Assembly: GCA_023391895.1 (NCBI GenBank)
Contig: JAEWAC010000010.1
Coordinates: 1-19,754 of the forward strand
Direction of reading: 5' to 3'
DNA: 19,754 bases
DNA from: Bacteroidota bacterium
GTDB lineage: Bacteria > Bacteroidota > Bacteroidia > Chitinophagales > Chitinophagaceae
A program made the position numbers and the translations under genes. Each line of letters opens with the position of its first letter. The stretch's first letter is position 1. Below the pieces are notes generated by a model. That model saw only the letters and a program-made list of their open reading frames with translations. It searched no databases and had not been told where the DNA came from. Shown piece by piece: positions 7,250 through 14,687 of the stretch.

Positions 7250-7288
7250 GAAAACTAAGCTGAATTAGGCAGGCATGTTTTAGTTTTG
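7250..7288. promoter_or_regulatory. Divergent ribF/purM promoter region with mirrored TAGTTTT boxes
   Basis: TAGTTTTG at 7281-7288 matches the Bacteroidota -7 consensus TAnnTTTG and lies 28 bases before the purM ATG. Its mirror image, GAAAACTA at 7250-7257, reads TAGTTTTC toward ribF. Together AAAACTAA (7251-7258) and TTAGTTTT (7280-7287) form an 8-bp inverted repeat. No good -33 TTG is seen for either direction. The plus-strand box is the better supported. Confidence 0.45.
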
Positions 7289-7316
7289 CGCTTATTGCTT
7301 TAAATAAAAGTTATTC

Positions 7317-8498
7317 ATGTCGTTATACGCCAAAAGAGGAGTTTCTGCCCAAAAAGAAGAAGTGCATGCCGCTACCCAAAAGCTGGATAAGGGTTTATAC
7401 CCAAAAGCTTTCTGTAAAGTTTACAAAGATATTTTAGGCGGTGACGATGCCTGGGTCAATGTGATGCACGCGGACGGCGCCGGCACCAAAAGCATACTGG
7501 CCTATCTGTACTGGAAGCAAACCGGCGATGTATCGGTTTGGAAAGGCATTGCCCAGGATGCAATTGTAATGAATACGGATGACCTGCTTTGCGTGGGTAT
7601 TTACGACCACCTTTTATATTCTTCCTCTATCGACCGCAATAAAAACCTGATTCCTGGCGAGGTGCTGCAGGCAATCATAGAAGGATCACAGGAGTTTTTT
7701 GACGAGATGCAGCAGCACGGCGTCCACATCGAGTTTATGGGTGGCGAAACGGCCGATGTAGGGGATGTGGTTAGAACCATTGCGGTGAACGGTACTATGG
7801 GTGCCCGCTGGAAAAAAGAAAAGCTGATCACCAACGAGAAGATCAAACCCGGCAGTGTGATTGTAGGATTGGCCAGTTATGGACAGGCCCGGTACGAGCG
7901 CGAATACAATAGCGGTATTGGCAGCAACGGCCTGACCAGTGCCCGGCATGATGTTTTGAAGAAATGGTACAAGGAAGCTTTCCCCGAAACTTTTGAGCCC
8001 TCTTTGAACGATGAAGTGGTTTATATCGGTCAGTACGACCTCACCGATGAGGTACATGTAACCTACAACCAGTCCACCTTTACGACCAATATTGGAAAAC
8101 TCATTTTGTCGCCTACCCGAACCTTTGCACCGGTTGTAAAAGCTTTACTGGATGAGCATTTTGACAGCATTCATGGAATGATCCACTGCAGCGGTGGCGG
8201 GCAAACCAAATGCATGAAGTACATGCCGGAAGGCGTGCGGGTTATTAAAAACAACCTGATGGAAGCCCCTGAGATATTTAAGATCATTCAGCAATCCAGT
8301 GGCGCTGACGACCGGGAAATGTACCAGGTTTTCAACATGGGTTGCCGCTTGGAAATTTATACCGATGAAGCAACGGCGGAGCAGATCATCAGCCTGTCCC
8401 ATTCGTTTGGTGTAGAGGCCCAGGTGATCGGCAGGGTAGAAGCGGCTGAAAAAAACGAGTTGCATATTAGCGTAAACGATCAGCAGTTGGTCTACTAG
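7317..8498 (+). CDS. purM: Phosphoribosylformylglycinamidine cyclo-ligase (AIR synthetase)
   Basis: 393 residues, longer than the roughly 345 of E. coli PurM. It closes the imidazole ring of formylglycinamidine ribonucleotide with ATP, giving AIR, in purine synthesis. Landmarks of the PurM/ThiL fold are HADGAGTKS (51-59; the DG-x-GTK nucleotide motif), NTDDLLCVG (86-94), MGGETADVGD (141-150; GGETAE-type), SNGLTSAR (203-210), SPTRTFAPV (265-273; PTR motif), HCSGGGQTKCMKY (300-312; H-x-x-GGG) and FNMGCRLEIY (349-358). The final Gly of the common FNMG-x-G is replaced by Arg (FNMGCR), but the surroundings fit. It stands alone between a divergent promoter and a strong terminator, not in a purine operon. 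Confidence 0.95.
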   Translation: MSLYAKRGVSAQKEEVHAATQKLDKGLYPKAFCKVYKDILGGDDAWVNVMHADGAGTKSILAYLYWKQTGDVSVWKGIAQDAIVMNTDDLLCVGIYDHLLYSSSIDRNKNLIPGEVLQAIIEGSQEFFDEMQQHGVHIEFMGGETADVGDVVRTIAVNGTMGARWKKEKLITNEKIKPGSVIVGLASYGQARYEREYNSGIGSNGLTSARHDVLKKWYKEAFPETFEPSLNDEVVYIGQYDLTDEVHVTYNQSTFTTNIGKLILSPTRTFAPVVKALLDEHFDSIHGMIHCSGGGQTKCMKYMPEGVRVIKNNLMEAPEIFKIIQQSSGADDREMYQVFNMGCRLEIYTDEATAEQIISLSHSFGVEAQVIGRVEAAEKNELHISVNDQQLVY

Positions 8499-8518
8499 TT
8501 TACGACATTAATAGAAAG

Positions 8519-8570
8519 AAATGGCTGCAGACAAAAACGAAGAATTTTTCTGCAGCCATTTTTATTTATT
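8519..8570 (+). terminator. Rho-independent terminator after purM
   Basis: AAATGGCTGCAGA (8519-8531) pairs perfectly with TCTGCAGCCATTT (8549-8561) over a 17-base loop, followed by TTTTATTTATT. It starts about 20 bases after the purM stop. The reverse direction also reads into a modest T-rich stretch (ATTTCTTTCT), so it may stop transcripts of the convergent peptidase gene as well. Confidence 0.9.
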
Positions 8571-8592
8571 GTTGATGAAATTCACTTTCCAG

Positions 8593-10237
8593 TTACTGTT
8601 CTGAAATGGCAAAAGTGACCTTCTGCACTTTATAAGCAGCCACTTTTTTTCCATTCTGCTGTGCCGGCTCCCAGTCGGGTGATTTCTTCATCAACTTGAT
8701 CACTTCTTCTTCCATGCCATAACCATGGGAGGTGAGTGTCTTGAAGTCAGAAAGCTTGCCTTCTTTACTTACCAGAAACTTTACTTCAACTGTATAGCTG
8801 CCTGCCGGAGCCCCATTTGTAACGGGTACAGTGGGATCCAGGTTCTCCCACAGAAACGATTTCCAGTTGCCGATAAATTTGGGTTTCACTTCAACCTGCG
8901 TAAAAACCGGTTGCTCTCTTTCATCCCGGTCTGCAGACAATTTGGGATTTTGCAGTGACTGGTTAAGCTCACTTTCTTTTTTAGAGATAATCTTTGCCCC
9001 CTCGAATACGAATGTTCCTTTAGCAGCTTCCTGGCCATAAAGACGTATGGCCTCTTGATCATCTTTAGGGTACACGGTCAATTGTTTAGATATAATTGTT
9101 TTATCTGCCCATATGGAGTTGTCTACTTTTTTCCCATCAACAATCAGAAGTGTGGTTTGAGGCCCGGTATATTTTTCCTGTGGGGGTTTTTGAAGAATAT
9201 TATCTGACTCCAGGTAGATCTTATATTTTGTGTCCAATAAAACTCCTTTTGCTCCTTTTAATGGAGTAGTATCTTCAGTTGCAGACAATGAGTTTACGGT
9301 GAGTGTTTCTTTCATAGATGTTTTATGCACTCCCGCAATTGAAGCATCTAGACTTGTATTTACAGAATCTTTTAGGGAGAATGCAGTACTCATTATTACC
9401 ATAAGGGGCAAGACGAATACCCGGCTCAGGTAACTGATTTTCTGATTTTTATTGGCAAACATGTGTAACCTCCTTTTTATGGATGATTGAAAAAAATGAT
9501 TGTACAATAGGAATGTCTGTTGCGGATAAAGGGAGTTCAGGATCATTTTAGAAAGATCTTCCGCACTGCCGTCTTCCAACGCTTGCTGATCAGCCAAAAA
9601 TTCATGAATAGCATGGAGTTCCTTGCGGATCAGCCAAAAGAAAGGATTGATCCAGAAGGGGATTAAAACAAGCAACAGAAAGATCTTGTCAAGCGTATGT
9701 TTTTGCTGCACATGCGCCAGTTCATGTTGGAAGATCTGCTGCCCGGTTTTAGACGTCAGCTCGATTTCATGATTCCAGATGATGTAATTAAAAAAAGAGA
9801 AAGGTGCACCTTTGGCATCTGTATCCAGGAAGTAAACCTGCCCCAATTTTTGATTCGGATATTTTCTGATAATAGCTACTGCCTCTTTGGCTCCCCTGGC
9901 CACAAAAAACAGGAGCAGGCAGGAGACTGATAAATAAAAGGCAAACGCCTAACTTTCCGCAGAAGAGGAAAAGAAAGATTGACCCTGGGTCATTACAACA
10001 ACAGTTTCATCCACTGATGTTGCACTGAAATACCGCACCACCTCACTTGCCCTGGATGATCCAAATGGAAGTGTAATTTTTATAAAAGGAATGGCCAGCG
10101 ATACCACCACAACGAGCAACAGTTAAAAACCGGTTCCATTGATGAAAGGTTTTGTTACGCAGCACCACCCAGTAATAACCCAGCAAAAAGGCCGAGCATA
10201 TGATAACCTTGAGCAGGTAAATGGCAAAAGGGATCAT
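8593..10237 (-). pseudogene. Broken BlaR1-type M56 peptidase with C-terminal TonB domain
   Basis: Restored, the protein would be about 547 residues. Its start (MIPFAIYLLKVI..., first membrane segment) overlaps the blaI stop as ATGA at 10234-10237. After Leu38 the frame is lost by one extra A at 10123-10124; the next frame continues the family sequence (LLLVVVVSLAIPFIKITLPF) for 57 codons to an in-frame TAG at 9949-9951. Beyond the TAG, the same frame gives a further membrane segment, HELAH (HExxH zinc motif, about 9712-9726), HEFLADQQAL with the probable third zinc ligand, more membrane segments, and a C-terminal TonB-like domain of about 100 residues. Family role: a membrane protease sensing envelope stress and cleaving BlaI-type repressors. 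With two lesions the full sensor cannot be made in one piece. A GTG at 9903 could start a fragment carrying the peptidase core but lacking the N-terminal membrane segments. Confidence 0.85.
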
Positions 10238-10596
10238 TTTTTATCTTTTTTTAATTGTTGCAGTAAGATTTCCAGGTCCTGTACCGATATATTATTTTCC
10301 TTTACCATAAAAGAAAGTGCGTTCAATACTGATCCGCCGAAGTACCCTTTCACCAGGTGTTTCATGGTTGATTTGAAATAGCTTTCCTTGCTGATAAGCG
10401 GTTCGTACTGATGCTGCCGGCCTAACACTGTAATGCCGACAAACTCTTTCTCTACTAAAATTTTCAAGAGCGTAGCCACCGTGTTCTGATGAGGTTTAGG
10501 GTTGGGAAAGGCATTGATGATATCCCGCAAAAAAGCCTTTTTGAGCCCCCAGAGCACCTGCATAACCTGTTCTTCTGCTTTTGTCAATGTTTTCAT
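10234..10596 (-). CDS. BlaI/MecI-family transcriptional repressor
   Basis: 120 residues, the normal size for BlaI/MecI/CopY regulators. The N-terminal winged helix (about 1-70) begins with TKAEEQVMQVLW (5-16), and its recognition helix is likely HQNTVATLLKILVEK (36-50). The C-terminal dimerisation helices are about 71-120. In the staphylococcal relatives the partner protease cuts at an Asn-Phe pair in this region; LSFMVKEN (94-101) aligns roughly there, with Ser-Phe. The gene is intact and overlaps the start of the peptidase gene by four bases (ATGA), the usual translational coupling of a repressor-sensor pair. It faces ftsE across 115 bases containing two matching palindromes, probably its own operators. 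With the partner protease broken, its release from DNA by proteolysis is doubtful. Confidence 0.93.
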   Translation of the reverse strand: MKTLTKAEEQVMQVLWGLKKAFLRDIINAFPNPKPHQNTVATLLKILVEKEFVGITVLGRQHQYEPLISKESYFKSTMKHLVKGYFGGSVLNALSFMVKENNISVQDLEILLQQLKKDKK

Positions 10597-10622
10597 ACAC
10601 TTATATTCTATTATAAATTTAT

Positions 10623-10658
10623 AACTAATATTTTAGTTTTCAAACTATTTATTTAGTT
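10623..10658. promoter_or_regulatory. Tandem palindromic operators between blaI and ftsE
   Basis: Two 16-bp palindromes, AACTAATATTTTAGTT (10623-10638) and AACTATTTATTTAGTT (10643-10658), share the layout AACTA-6 AT bases-TAGTT and lie 20 bp centre to centre, about two helical turns on the same face. Outer symmetry extends the site: TTTATAACTAA (10618-10628) mirrors TTAGTTATAAA (10653-10663), and inner TAGTTT/AAACTA (10634-10647) is also mirrored. A minus-strand TAGTTTG (10641-10647), a plausible blaI -7 box, lies between and partly inside the palindromes. The layout suggests autorepression by the adjacent BlaI protein. Confidence 0.65.
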
Positions 10659-10694
10659 ATAAAAATTATCATCCTTCTTAACATTCCTTTTTTT

Positions 10695-10701
10695 TACTTT
10701 G
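10695..10701 (+). promoter_or_regulatory. Possible -7 box of ftsE
   Basis: TACTTTG resembles the TAnnTTTG element with one base less spacing, like the boxes before holA. It ends only 10 bases before the ATG at 10712, which would leave a leader of a few bases, or slightly more for the second ATG at 10718. No -33 TTG is visible. Confidence 0.3.
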
Positions 10702-10711
10702 CATTAAATAC

Positions 10712-11407
10712 ATGAGCATGGCCGAGGCGATTATAGATATCAGGAACGTGAATATTTATCAGGGCGACAGCATGGTGCTGCAGGATGTAAACCTTACCGT
10801 CAACCGGGGCGAATTTGTATACCTGGTAGGTAAAACCGGTACCGGCAAATCCAGTTTGTTAAAAACCCTATATGGCGAACTGCCCTTGAAAGAAGGCGAA
10901 GCTACCGTGGCTGGTTTTGACTTAAGAAAACTGACCTGGAAAACCGTTCCTTTTTTACGCAGAACCTTGGGCGTCGTGTTTCAGGACTTTCAGCTGCTGA
11001 CCGACCGCAATGTAAACGACAACCTGAAGTTTGTTTTAAAGGCCATCGGCTGGAAAGACGAAAAGCTGATGAATGAAAAAATCGCCGACGTGCTGGAAAA
11101 AGTAGGCTTGAAGTCCAAAGGCTTTAAAATGCCATACGAGATGAGTGGTGGTGAGCAGCAAAGAGTGGACATAGCACGCGCCTTGCTCAATTCTCCCAAG
11201 CTTATTTTAGCAGATGAGCCCACCGGGAACCTGGATCCCGAAACTTCAGATGAGATCATGCAGTTGCTGTTTCATATCTCCCGCGACTACGGAACCGCTA
11301 TTGTAATGGCTACGCACGATTATATTGTTATCAACAAATACCCGGCCCGCATGGTTCGTACTGAAAAAGGAAGGGTGATTGATAATGCTAGTATAGCCAC
11401 GCACTAA
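10712..11407 (+). CDS. ftsE: FtsE-type ABC transporter ATPase
   Basis: 231 residues, the typical FtsE length. All ABC ATPase motifs are present: Walker A GKTGTGKS (40-47), Q-loop QDFQLL (91-96), signature MSGGEQQR (134-141), Walker B LILADEP (154-160) and H-loop THD with His202. TGNLDPETS after Walker B and RRTLGVVFQDFQLL are typical of the FtsE/LolD group. FtsE partners with membrane protein FtsX at the division site to switch on peptidoglycan hydrolases; no ftsX is next to it here. A LolD/MacB-like role cannot be excluded from motifs alone. An alternative ATG lies two codons downstream. The 3' end overlaps the 3' end of the convergent glycosyltransferase gene by 20 bases. Confidence 0.85.
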   Translation: MSMAEAIIDIRNVNIYQGDSMVLQDVNLTVNRGEFVYLVGKTGTGKSSLLKTLYGELPLKEGEATVAGFDLRKLTWKTVPFLRRTLGVVFQDFQLLTDRNVNDNLKFVLKAIGWKDEKLMNEKIADVLEKVGLKSKGFKMPYEMSGGEQQRVDIARALLNSPKLILADEPTGNLDPETSDEIMQLLFHISRDYGTAIVMATHDYIVINKYPARMVRTEKGRVIDNASIATH

Positions 11408-12512
11408 GTTTTTGGGCATTTAATTGGTTGTTGAATAAAGCCAGAATTGCTTTTTCACGCTTTTGAATTTCCTGTATTTCAAAAGCGCGATATTGAAGTT
11501 GGTTAACAACTTCCTGTACCTGTTTAGCTGATTCTGCTTTATGACAATATTGTTCCAGGTCTGTGCCAATTACAGCTGCTGTATTTACAAGACAATGCCT
11601 TCCATTGAAAAGCGCATTGATCAATTTTAGTTTGATGCCTGTTGCATTAAAGGAGAATATAAGATTGATATGGGCATTTTGGATCAGACGCTGCATTTCT
11701 TCATCAGCTGGATCGGCAATCAATTGTACGTTTTTATATTGCTGAACAATACGGGTTAAATGGTGTGATGGTTGCCTTCCCGCGATTATTAAAGACAGGT
11801 TTATCTTTTCGGACACATTTTTTACCAGCCAGATCGCAACCTGTTCATTTTCTGCAACGGAAAGATTGCCGTGATACAGACAATAGTTTCCTGATCCTTC
11901 TTTTGTTTCTACTTTCTGGTAAGGCAGGAAAACGGGTACGTACTGAATATTTGCTTTGGGACAGAAGTGTTTAAACTTCACCACATCATTTTCTGAAACC
12001 GGTAAAACAACGCTTGCCTGAAGTGCAGCTTTTCTTTCATAATTTTTTAATAAAAGGCTTTCCCATAAATAATATAGCTTTTTTAAAAAGTTTTTTTCTG
12101 TATAAAAAAGCTGTTTGTAATAAATATGTTCAATATTGTGCAGTCGGTAAATGATTTTACGTTGCGAAAGTAAATTCTTATAAAGCCAATAAGTGCAATG
12201 TGTTCCTTCTAAAATTATAGGGAAATGATCGGCAGATAAGTTATTGAAAAGCTTTTTGTTAATACGGGATTTTACAATATATGGCAATTTAAAAGAAAAA
12301 CTTTTCAAGCCGGTAAACCTTTCATAATAAAAAACATCTTTACAATAGTGGCTCAGTATATCCTGTTGGTCCCTGCCATACTGAAAGCAATGCAATATTA
12401 TGGCAATGCCTTGTTCGTGTAATGCCTTGATCTTATAAAACAGATCAAAGAAACCACCATGATCTACCGGGTAAGGCACATCAAAACAAACAATATGGAC
12501 TGTTTTCTTCAT
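11388..12512 (-). CDS. Glycosyltransferase (GT-B fold, family 4-like), last gene of the operon
   Basis: 374 residues. Two Rossmann-like halves: the N-terminal half carries DVPYPVDHGG (11-20; the Gly-rich acceptor loop) and YRLHNIEH (122-129); the C-terminal half carries YHGNLSVAENE (213-223) and SFNATGIKLKLINALFNG (287-304), the place where GT4 enzymes bind the sugar nucleotide. Members transfer a sugar from a nucleotide donor to a glycan or lipid acceptor; substrate unknown. The ATG overlaps the stop of the preceding glycosyltransferase gene by four bases (ATGA), so they are co-translated. The stop (11388-11390) lies inside the convergent ftsE gene. The sequence is visibly richer in A/T than neighbouring housekeeping genes. 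Confidence 0.82.
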   Translation of the reverse strand: MKKTVHIVCFDVPYPVDHGGFFDLFYKIKALHEQGIAIILHCFQYGRDQQDILSHYCKDVFYYERFTGLKSFSFKLPYIVKSRINKKLFNNLSADHFPIILEGTHCTYWLYKNLLSQRKIIYRLHNIEHIYYKQLFYTEKNFLKKLYYLWESLLLKNYERKAALQASVVLPVSENDVVKFKHFCPKANIQYVPVFLPYQKVETKEGSGNYCLYHGNLSVAENEQVAIWLVKNVSEKINLSLIIAGRQPSHHLTRIVQQYKNVQLIADPADEEMQRLIQNAHINLIFSFNATGIKLKLINALFNGRHCLVNTAAVIGTDLEQYCHKAESAKQVQEVVNQLQYRAFEIQEIQKREKAILALFNNQLNAQKLSAWLY

Positions 12513-13600
12513 ATGCCTATTGTTTGCCTGTAAAAAGCCAAAAGCTTCTTCTCTTCCTGTTGCCAGTTAAATACCAGACGGGCTTTTAAACAGTTTTCTT
12601 TCAATTCCTGCAGCAGGTATTCATCTTTCATCATTGAATTTAAAGTTTTGGCAATAGTATTTGCATCTAAGCTGTCTAGTAGGACAGCTACTTTATACTT
12701 GTCATTGATTGCTTTATACTCCGGCAGATTCATTGCTAGTTGTGGCAACGCTGCATGAATATAGTCAAAGAACTTATTAGGCAAGGCATAGTAATGATGT
12801 AATCCTTCATCTTCTGTTAAATCAATACCTATTGTAGCGTTAGGCGTAATTTTTCTTAACTCCTCCGGAAGCAACATGCCTTTTAAAATTACTTTATCCT
12901 GCACCTTATGCATTATGATCAAGTTTTTCAATGATTGCATAAAGTTTCCGTCGCCACATACTATTAAAGGGTAATTGATATGCTGCATGGCAGGAATCAG
13001 GTATTCAAAGCCACGGCCCTCATTTACAGCACCCTGGTACAATAAAAATTTAGTTGCAGAGGGTGGAATATTCCTCTCCTGTATTAAGGGCATGTTTCTA
13101 ATAGTAATATAATCGCAATTATATTTTTGTTTAAACAGTCCTGCCAATCCATTACTTACTGTATAACCAGATTTGAATTTGGGTACACAAAATGATTCAA
13201 TCCGCTGCCATACTTTTTTAACAAGAGGGCGGGTACGTATTTCCTTCATTTCTGTAAAATATTCATGCGCATCGTAAACACGAGGTATGGATTTAAGCTT
13301 TGAAATCAATAAACAAGGCAAAATGGTATCCAGGTCAATGGCGCATAGAGCATCCATTTTTTTGAAGAAGAGAAAAAATAAAAGGCGCAGGTTGTACTCT
13401 GCATAGAACAGAAAACCTTTGTCTAAATAGCAATTGAGGCGCTTTTGGTTGTATTTTTTTTCTTGTAAGGGTAAGGAGCTTTTTCTTTTTCTGCCCACCA
13501 GCGTTACCGTATAGCCAGACGCCGAGAGTGAATCGCAGATGCGATGCATGCGTTGATCAAAAGAAAGATCATTGGTCACGGTAAAATATATATGCTTCAC
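12509..13600 (-). CDS. Glycosyltransferase family 4-like protein, middle gene of the operon
   Basis: 363 residues. The N-terminus is MKHIYFTVTNDLSFDQRMHRI, with the D-x-R-x-x-R-x-A/I pattern typical of GT4 enzymes from this phylum. It then shows YDAHEYFTE (109-117), YQGAVNEGRGFEYLI (188-202; YQG-x-x-x-x-RG motif), VCGDG (214-218) and EDEGLHHYYALPNKFFDYI (263-281; donor-binding LPNK-x-F-[DE]Y segment). The start is GTG, chosen because it overlaps the previous stop as GTGA (13597-13600) and begins the family alignment directly. It probably adds one sugar to a surface polysaccharide or glycolipid together with the next gene. Low GC by eye compared with holA or purM. Confidence 0.85.
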   Translation of the reverse strand: MKHIYFTVTNDLSFDQRMHRICDSLSASGYTVTLVGRKRKSSLPLQEKKYNQKRLNCYLDKGFLFYAEYNLRLLFFLFFKKMDALCAIDLDTILPCLLISKLKSIPRVYDAHEYFTEMKEIRTRPLVKKVWQRIESFCVPKFKSGYTVSNGLAGLFKQKYNCDYITIRNMPLIQERNIPPSATKFLLYQGAVNEGRGFEYLIPAMQHINYPLIVCGDGNFMQSLKNLIIMHKVQDKVILKGMLLPEELRKITPNATIGIDLTEDEGLHHYYALPNKFFDYIHAALPQLAMNLPEYKAINDKYKVAVLLDSLDANTIAKTLNSMMKDEYLLQELKENCLKARLVFNWQQEEKKLLAFYRQTIGI

Positions 13601-14607
13601 CTTGGTATGCTTGGTGTAACGGCCTTATAAATTTTTTCAATGGCCTCAACTGTTTTCAAGCCATCAAAGGCATTGGTAAAAGGCTGTTCTTTATCAGTTA
13701 AAGCTTTTATCAATTGCTCATAAACTTCCTGGTGATTGCTCATGGATCCATTATAAAACCCATATTCGTTAGCGGCACTTGTTGTGTTCAAAAGCTCTAT
13801 ATCTCCTTCCATGTTTTGATACATAATTTCATTCAGATAAGCTCCGCCCAAACAAATAGTTCCCTTTTCTGCAATAAGTGTCAAGCTGATTTCATAGTTT
13901 TTCAAATAAGTATTTACCGACCAGTTAAAAGTTCCTAATACATCATTTTGCATTTTAAGTGCTACTACACCTGTGTCTTCAAACTCCATGACCTTTTGAT
14001 GCGCCATATTGCCTGCAAAACCTTTTACTTCTTTTATATCACCCAGCATCCAGATCAAGGCATCGATGTAATGGCTGAATTGGGTATATAAGGTACCACC
14101 ATCCGGGAACTCTTTTCCATGCCAATCTGAATAATAAGCTGCTGGCCGATTCCAAAAGCAACTTAACTGAAAACTGTATACCTGACCTAAAAGCTTTTTA
14201 TCTAAAATATTCTTCAGGCTTTGTACTAAAGGATTAAAACGGGTAGACTTCACGACAAATAACCTTTTACGACTGAACTTTTCCGTTTCAATCATTTGCC
14301 AGGCGGCCGCTGATGTAATGCACATGGGCTTTTCGCACAGCACGTGCCTGCCGTGTTGAAGCGATTTGATGGCATGCTCGGCATGAAAACCATTGGGCGT
14401 ACAGACACTGACGACATCAATTTCTTTTTCCGCAGCCAGCAGGTCGTCTATAGAATAATAAGCCGTAGCGCCATACTGCCGGGCAAGGGCATCTGCTTTT
14501 TCTGTCACGGTATCGCAAACAGCTTTTAGTTTTCCCACCCTGGCAATATTCTCCGCATGCCGGGCCGCAATGCGACCGCAGCCAACAATAGCAAATTGAT
14601 AGATCAT
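13597..14607 (-). CDS. Gfo/Idh/MocA-family NAD(P)-dependent oxidoreductase, first gene of the operon
   Basis: 336 residues from the ATG at 14607. The frame is open for 14 more codons upstream to another ATG, but those would cross the terminator of the preceding gene, and the family begins right at MIYQFAIVGCGRIAARH. The nucleotide-binding loop is GCGRIA (9-14). CEKPM (91-95) is the hallmark EKP motif, whose Lys helps catalysis. FPDGGTLYTQFSHYIDAL (167-184) includes the likely catalytic His179. The family oxidises or reduces sugar hydroxyls, often on UDP-sugars, for polysaccharide building blocks (WlbA/WbpB-like); exact substrate unknown. It overlaps the next gene by four bases. Together with two glycosyltransferases it suggests a small pathway making and transferring a modified sugar. 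Confidence 0.88.
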   Translation of the reverse strand: MIYQFAIVGCGRIAARHAENIARVGKLKAVCDTVTEKADALARQYGATAYYSIDDLLAAEKEIDVVSVCTPNGFHAEHAIKSLQHGRHVLCEKPMCITSAAAWQMIETEKFSRKRLFVVKSTRFNPLVQSLKNILDKKLLGQVYSFQLSCFWNRPAAYYSDWHGKEFPDGGTLYTQFSHYIDALIWMLGDIKEVKGFAGNMAHQKVMEFEDTGVVALKMQNDVLGTFNWSVNTYLKNYEISLTLIAEKGTICLGGAYLNEIMYQNMEGDIELLNTTSAANEYGFYNGSMSNHQEVYEQLIKALTDKEQPFTNAFDGLKTVEAIEKIYKAVTPSIPR

Positions 14608-14630
14608 GGGCGTCAAAAGTACTGCCAAAA

Positions 14631-14662
14631 CAACAAAAAAGCCCTGCATGACTGCAAGGCTT
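14631..14662 (-). terminator. Rho-independent terminator after the outer-membrane barrel gene
   Basis: On the minus strand, AAGCCTTGCA (14662-14653) pairs with TGCAGGGCTT (14648-14639) over a 4-base loop, with one G-T pair, followed by TTTTTTGTTGTTTT. It lies about 25 bases after the stop of the gene ending at 14687 and before the ATG of the oxidoreductase at 14607. It therefore separates the two transcription units and argues against the longer oxidoreductase start. Confidence 0.85.
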
Positions 14663-14665
14663 TTC

Positions 14666-14687
14666 CATATGGGGTTTTAAAGAAGTT
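14666..14687 (+). repeat. Isolated copy of the CATATGG-type intergenic repeat
   Basis: CATATGGGGTTTTAAAGAAG plus TT begins here and ends inside the stop codon of the outer-membrane barrel gene (14687-14689). It matches the copy at 3953-3974 at 21 of 22 positions although about 10.7 kb away, which shows this is a dispersed repeat family and not a local duplication. Confidence 0.65.

Noticed and set aside
10110..10135. Programmed ribosomal frameshift in the peptidase gene
   Set aside because: The site CGG-TTT-TTA-ACT is not a clear slippery heptamer, the needed shift is +1, and a separate in-frame TAG follows 57 codons later, so decay or sequence error is more likely.
14608..14649. A 14-codon upstream extension of the oxidoreductase (hydrophobic MQGFFVVLAVLL start)
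   Set aside because: It runs through the terminator of the preceding gene and precedes the family's normal N-terminus, so the ATG at 14607 was used.
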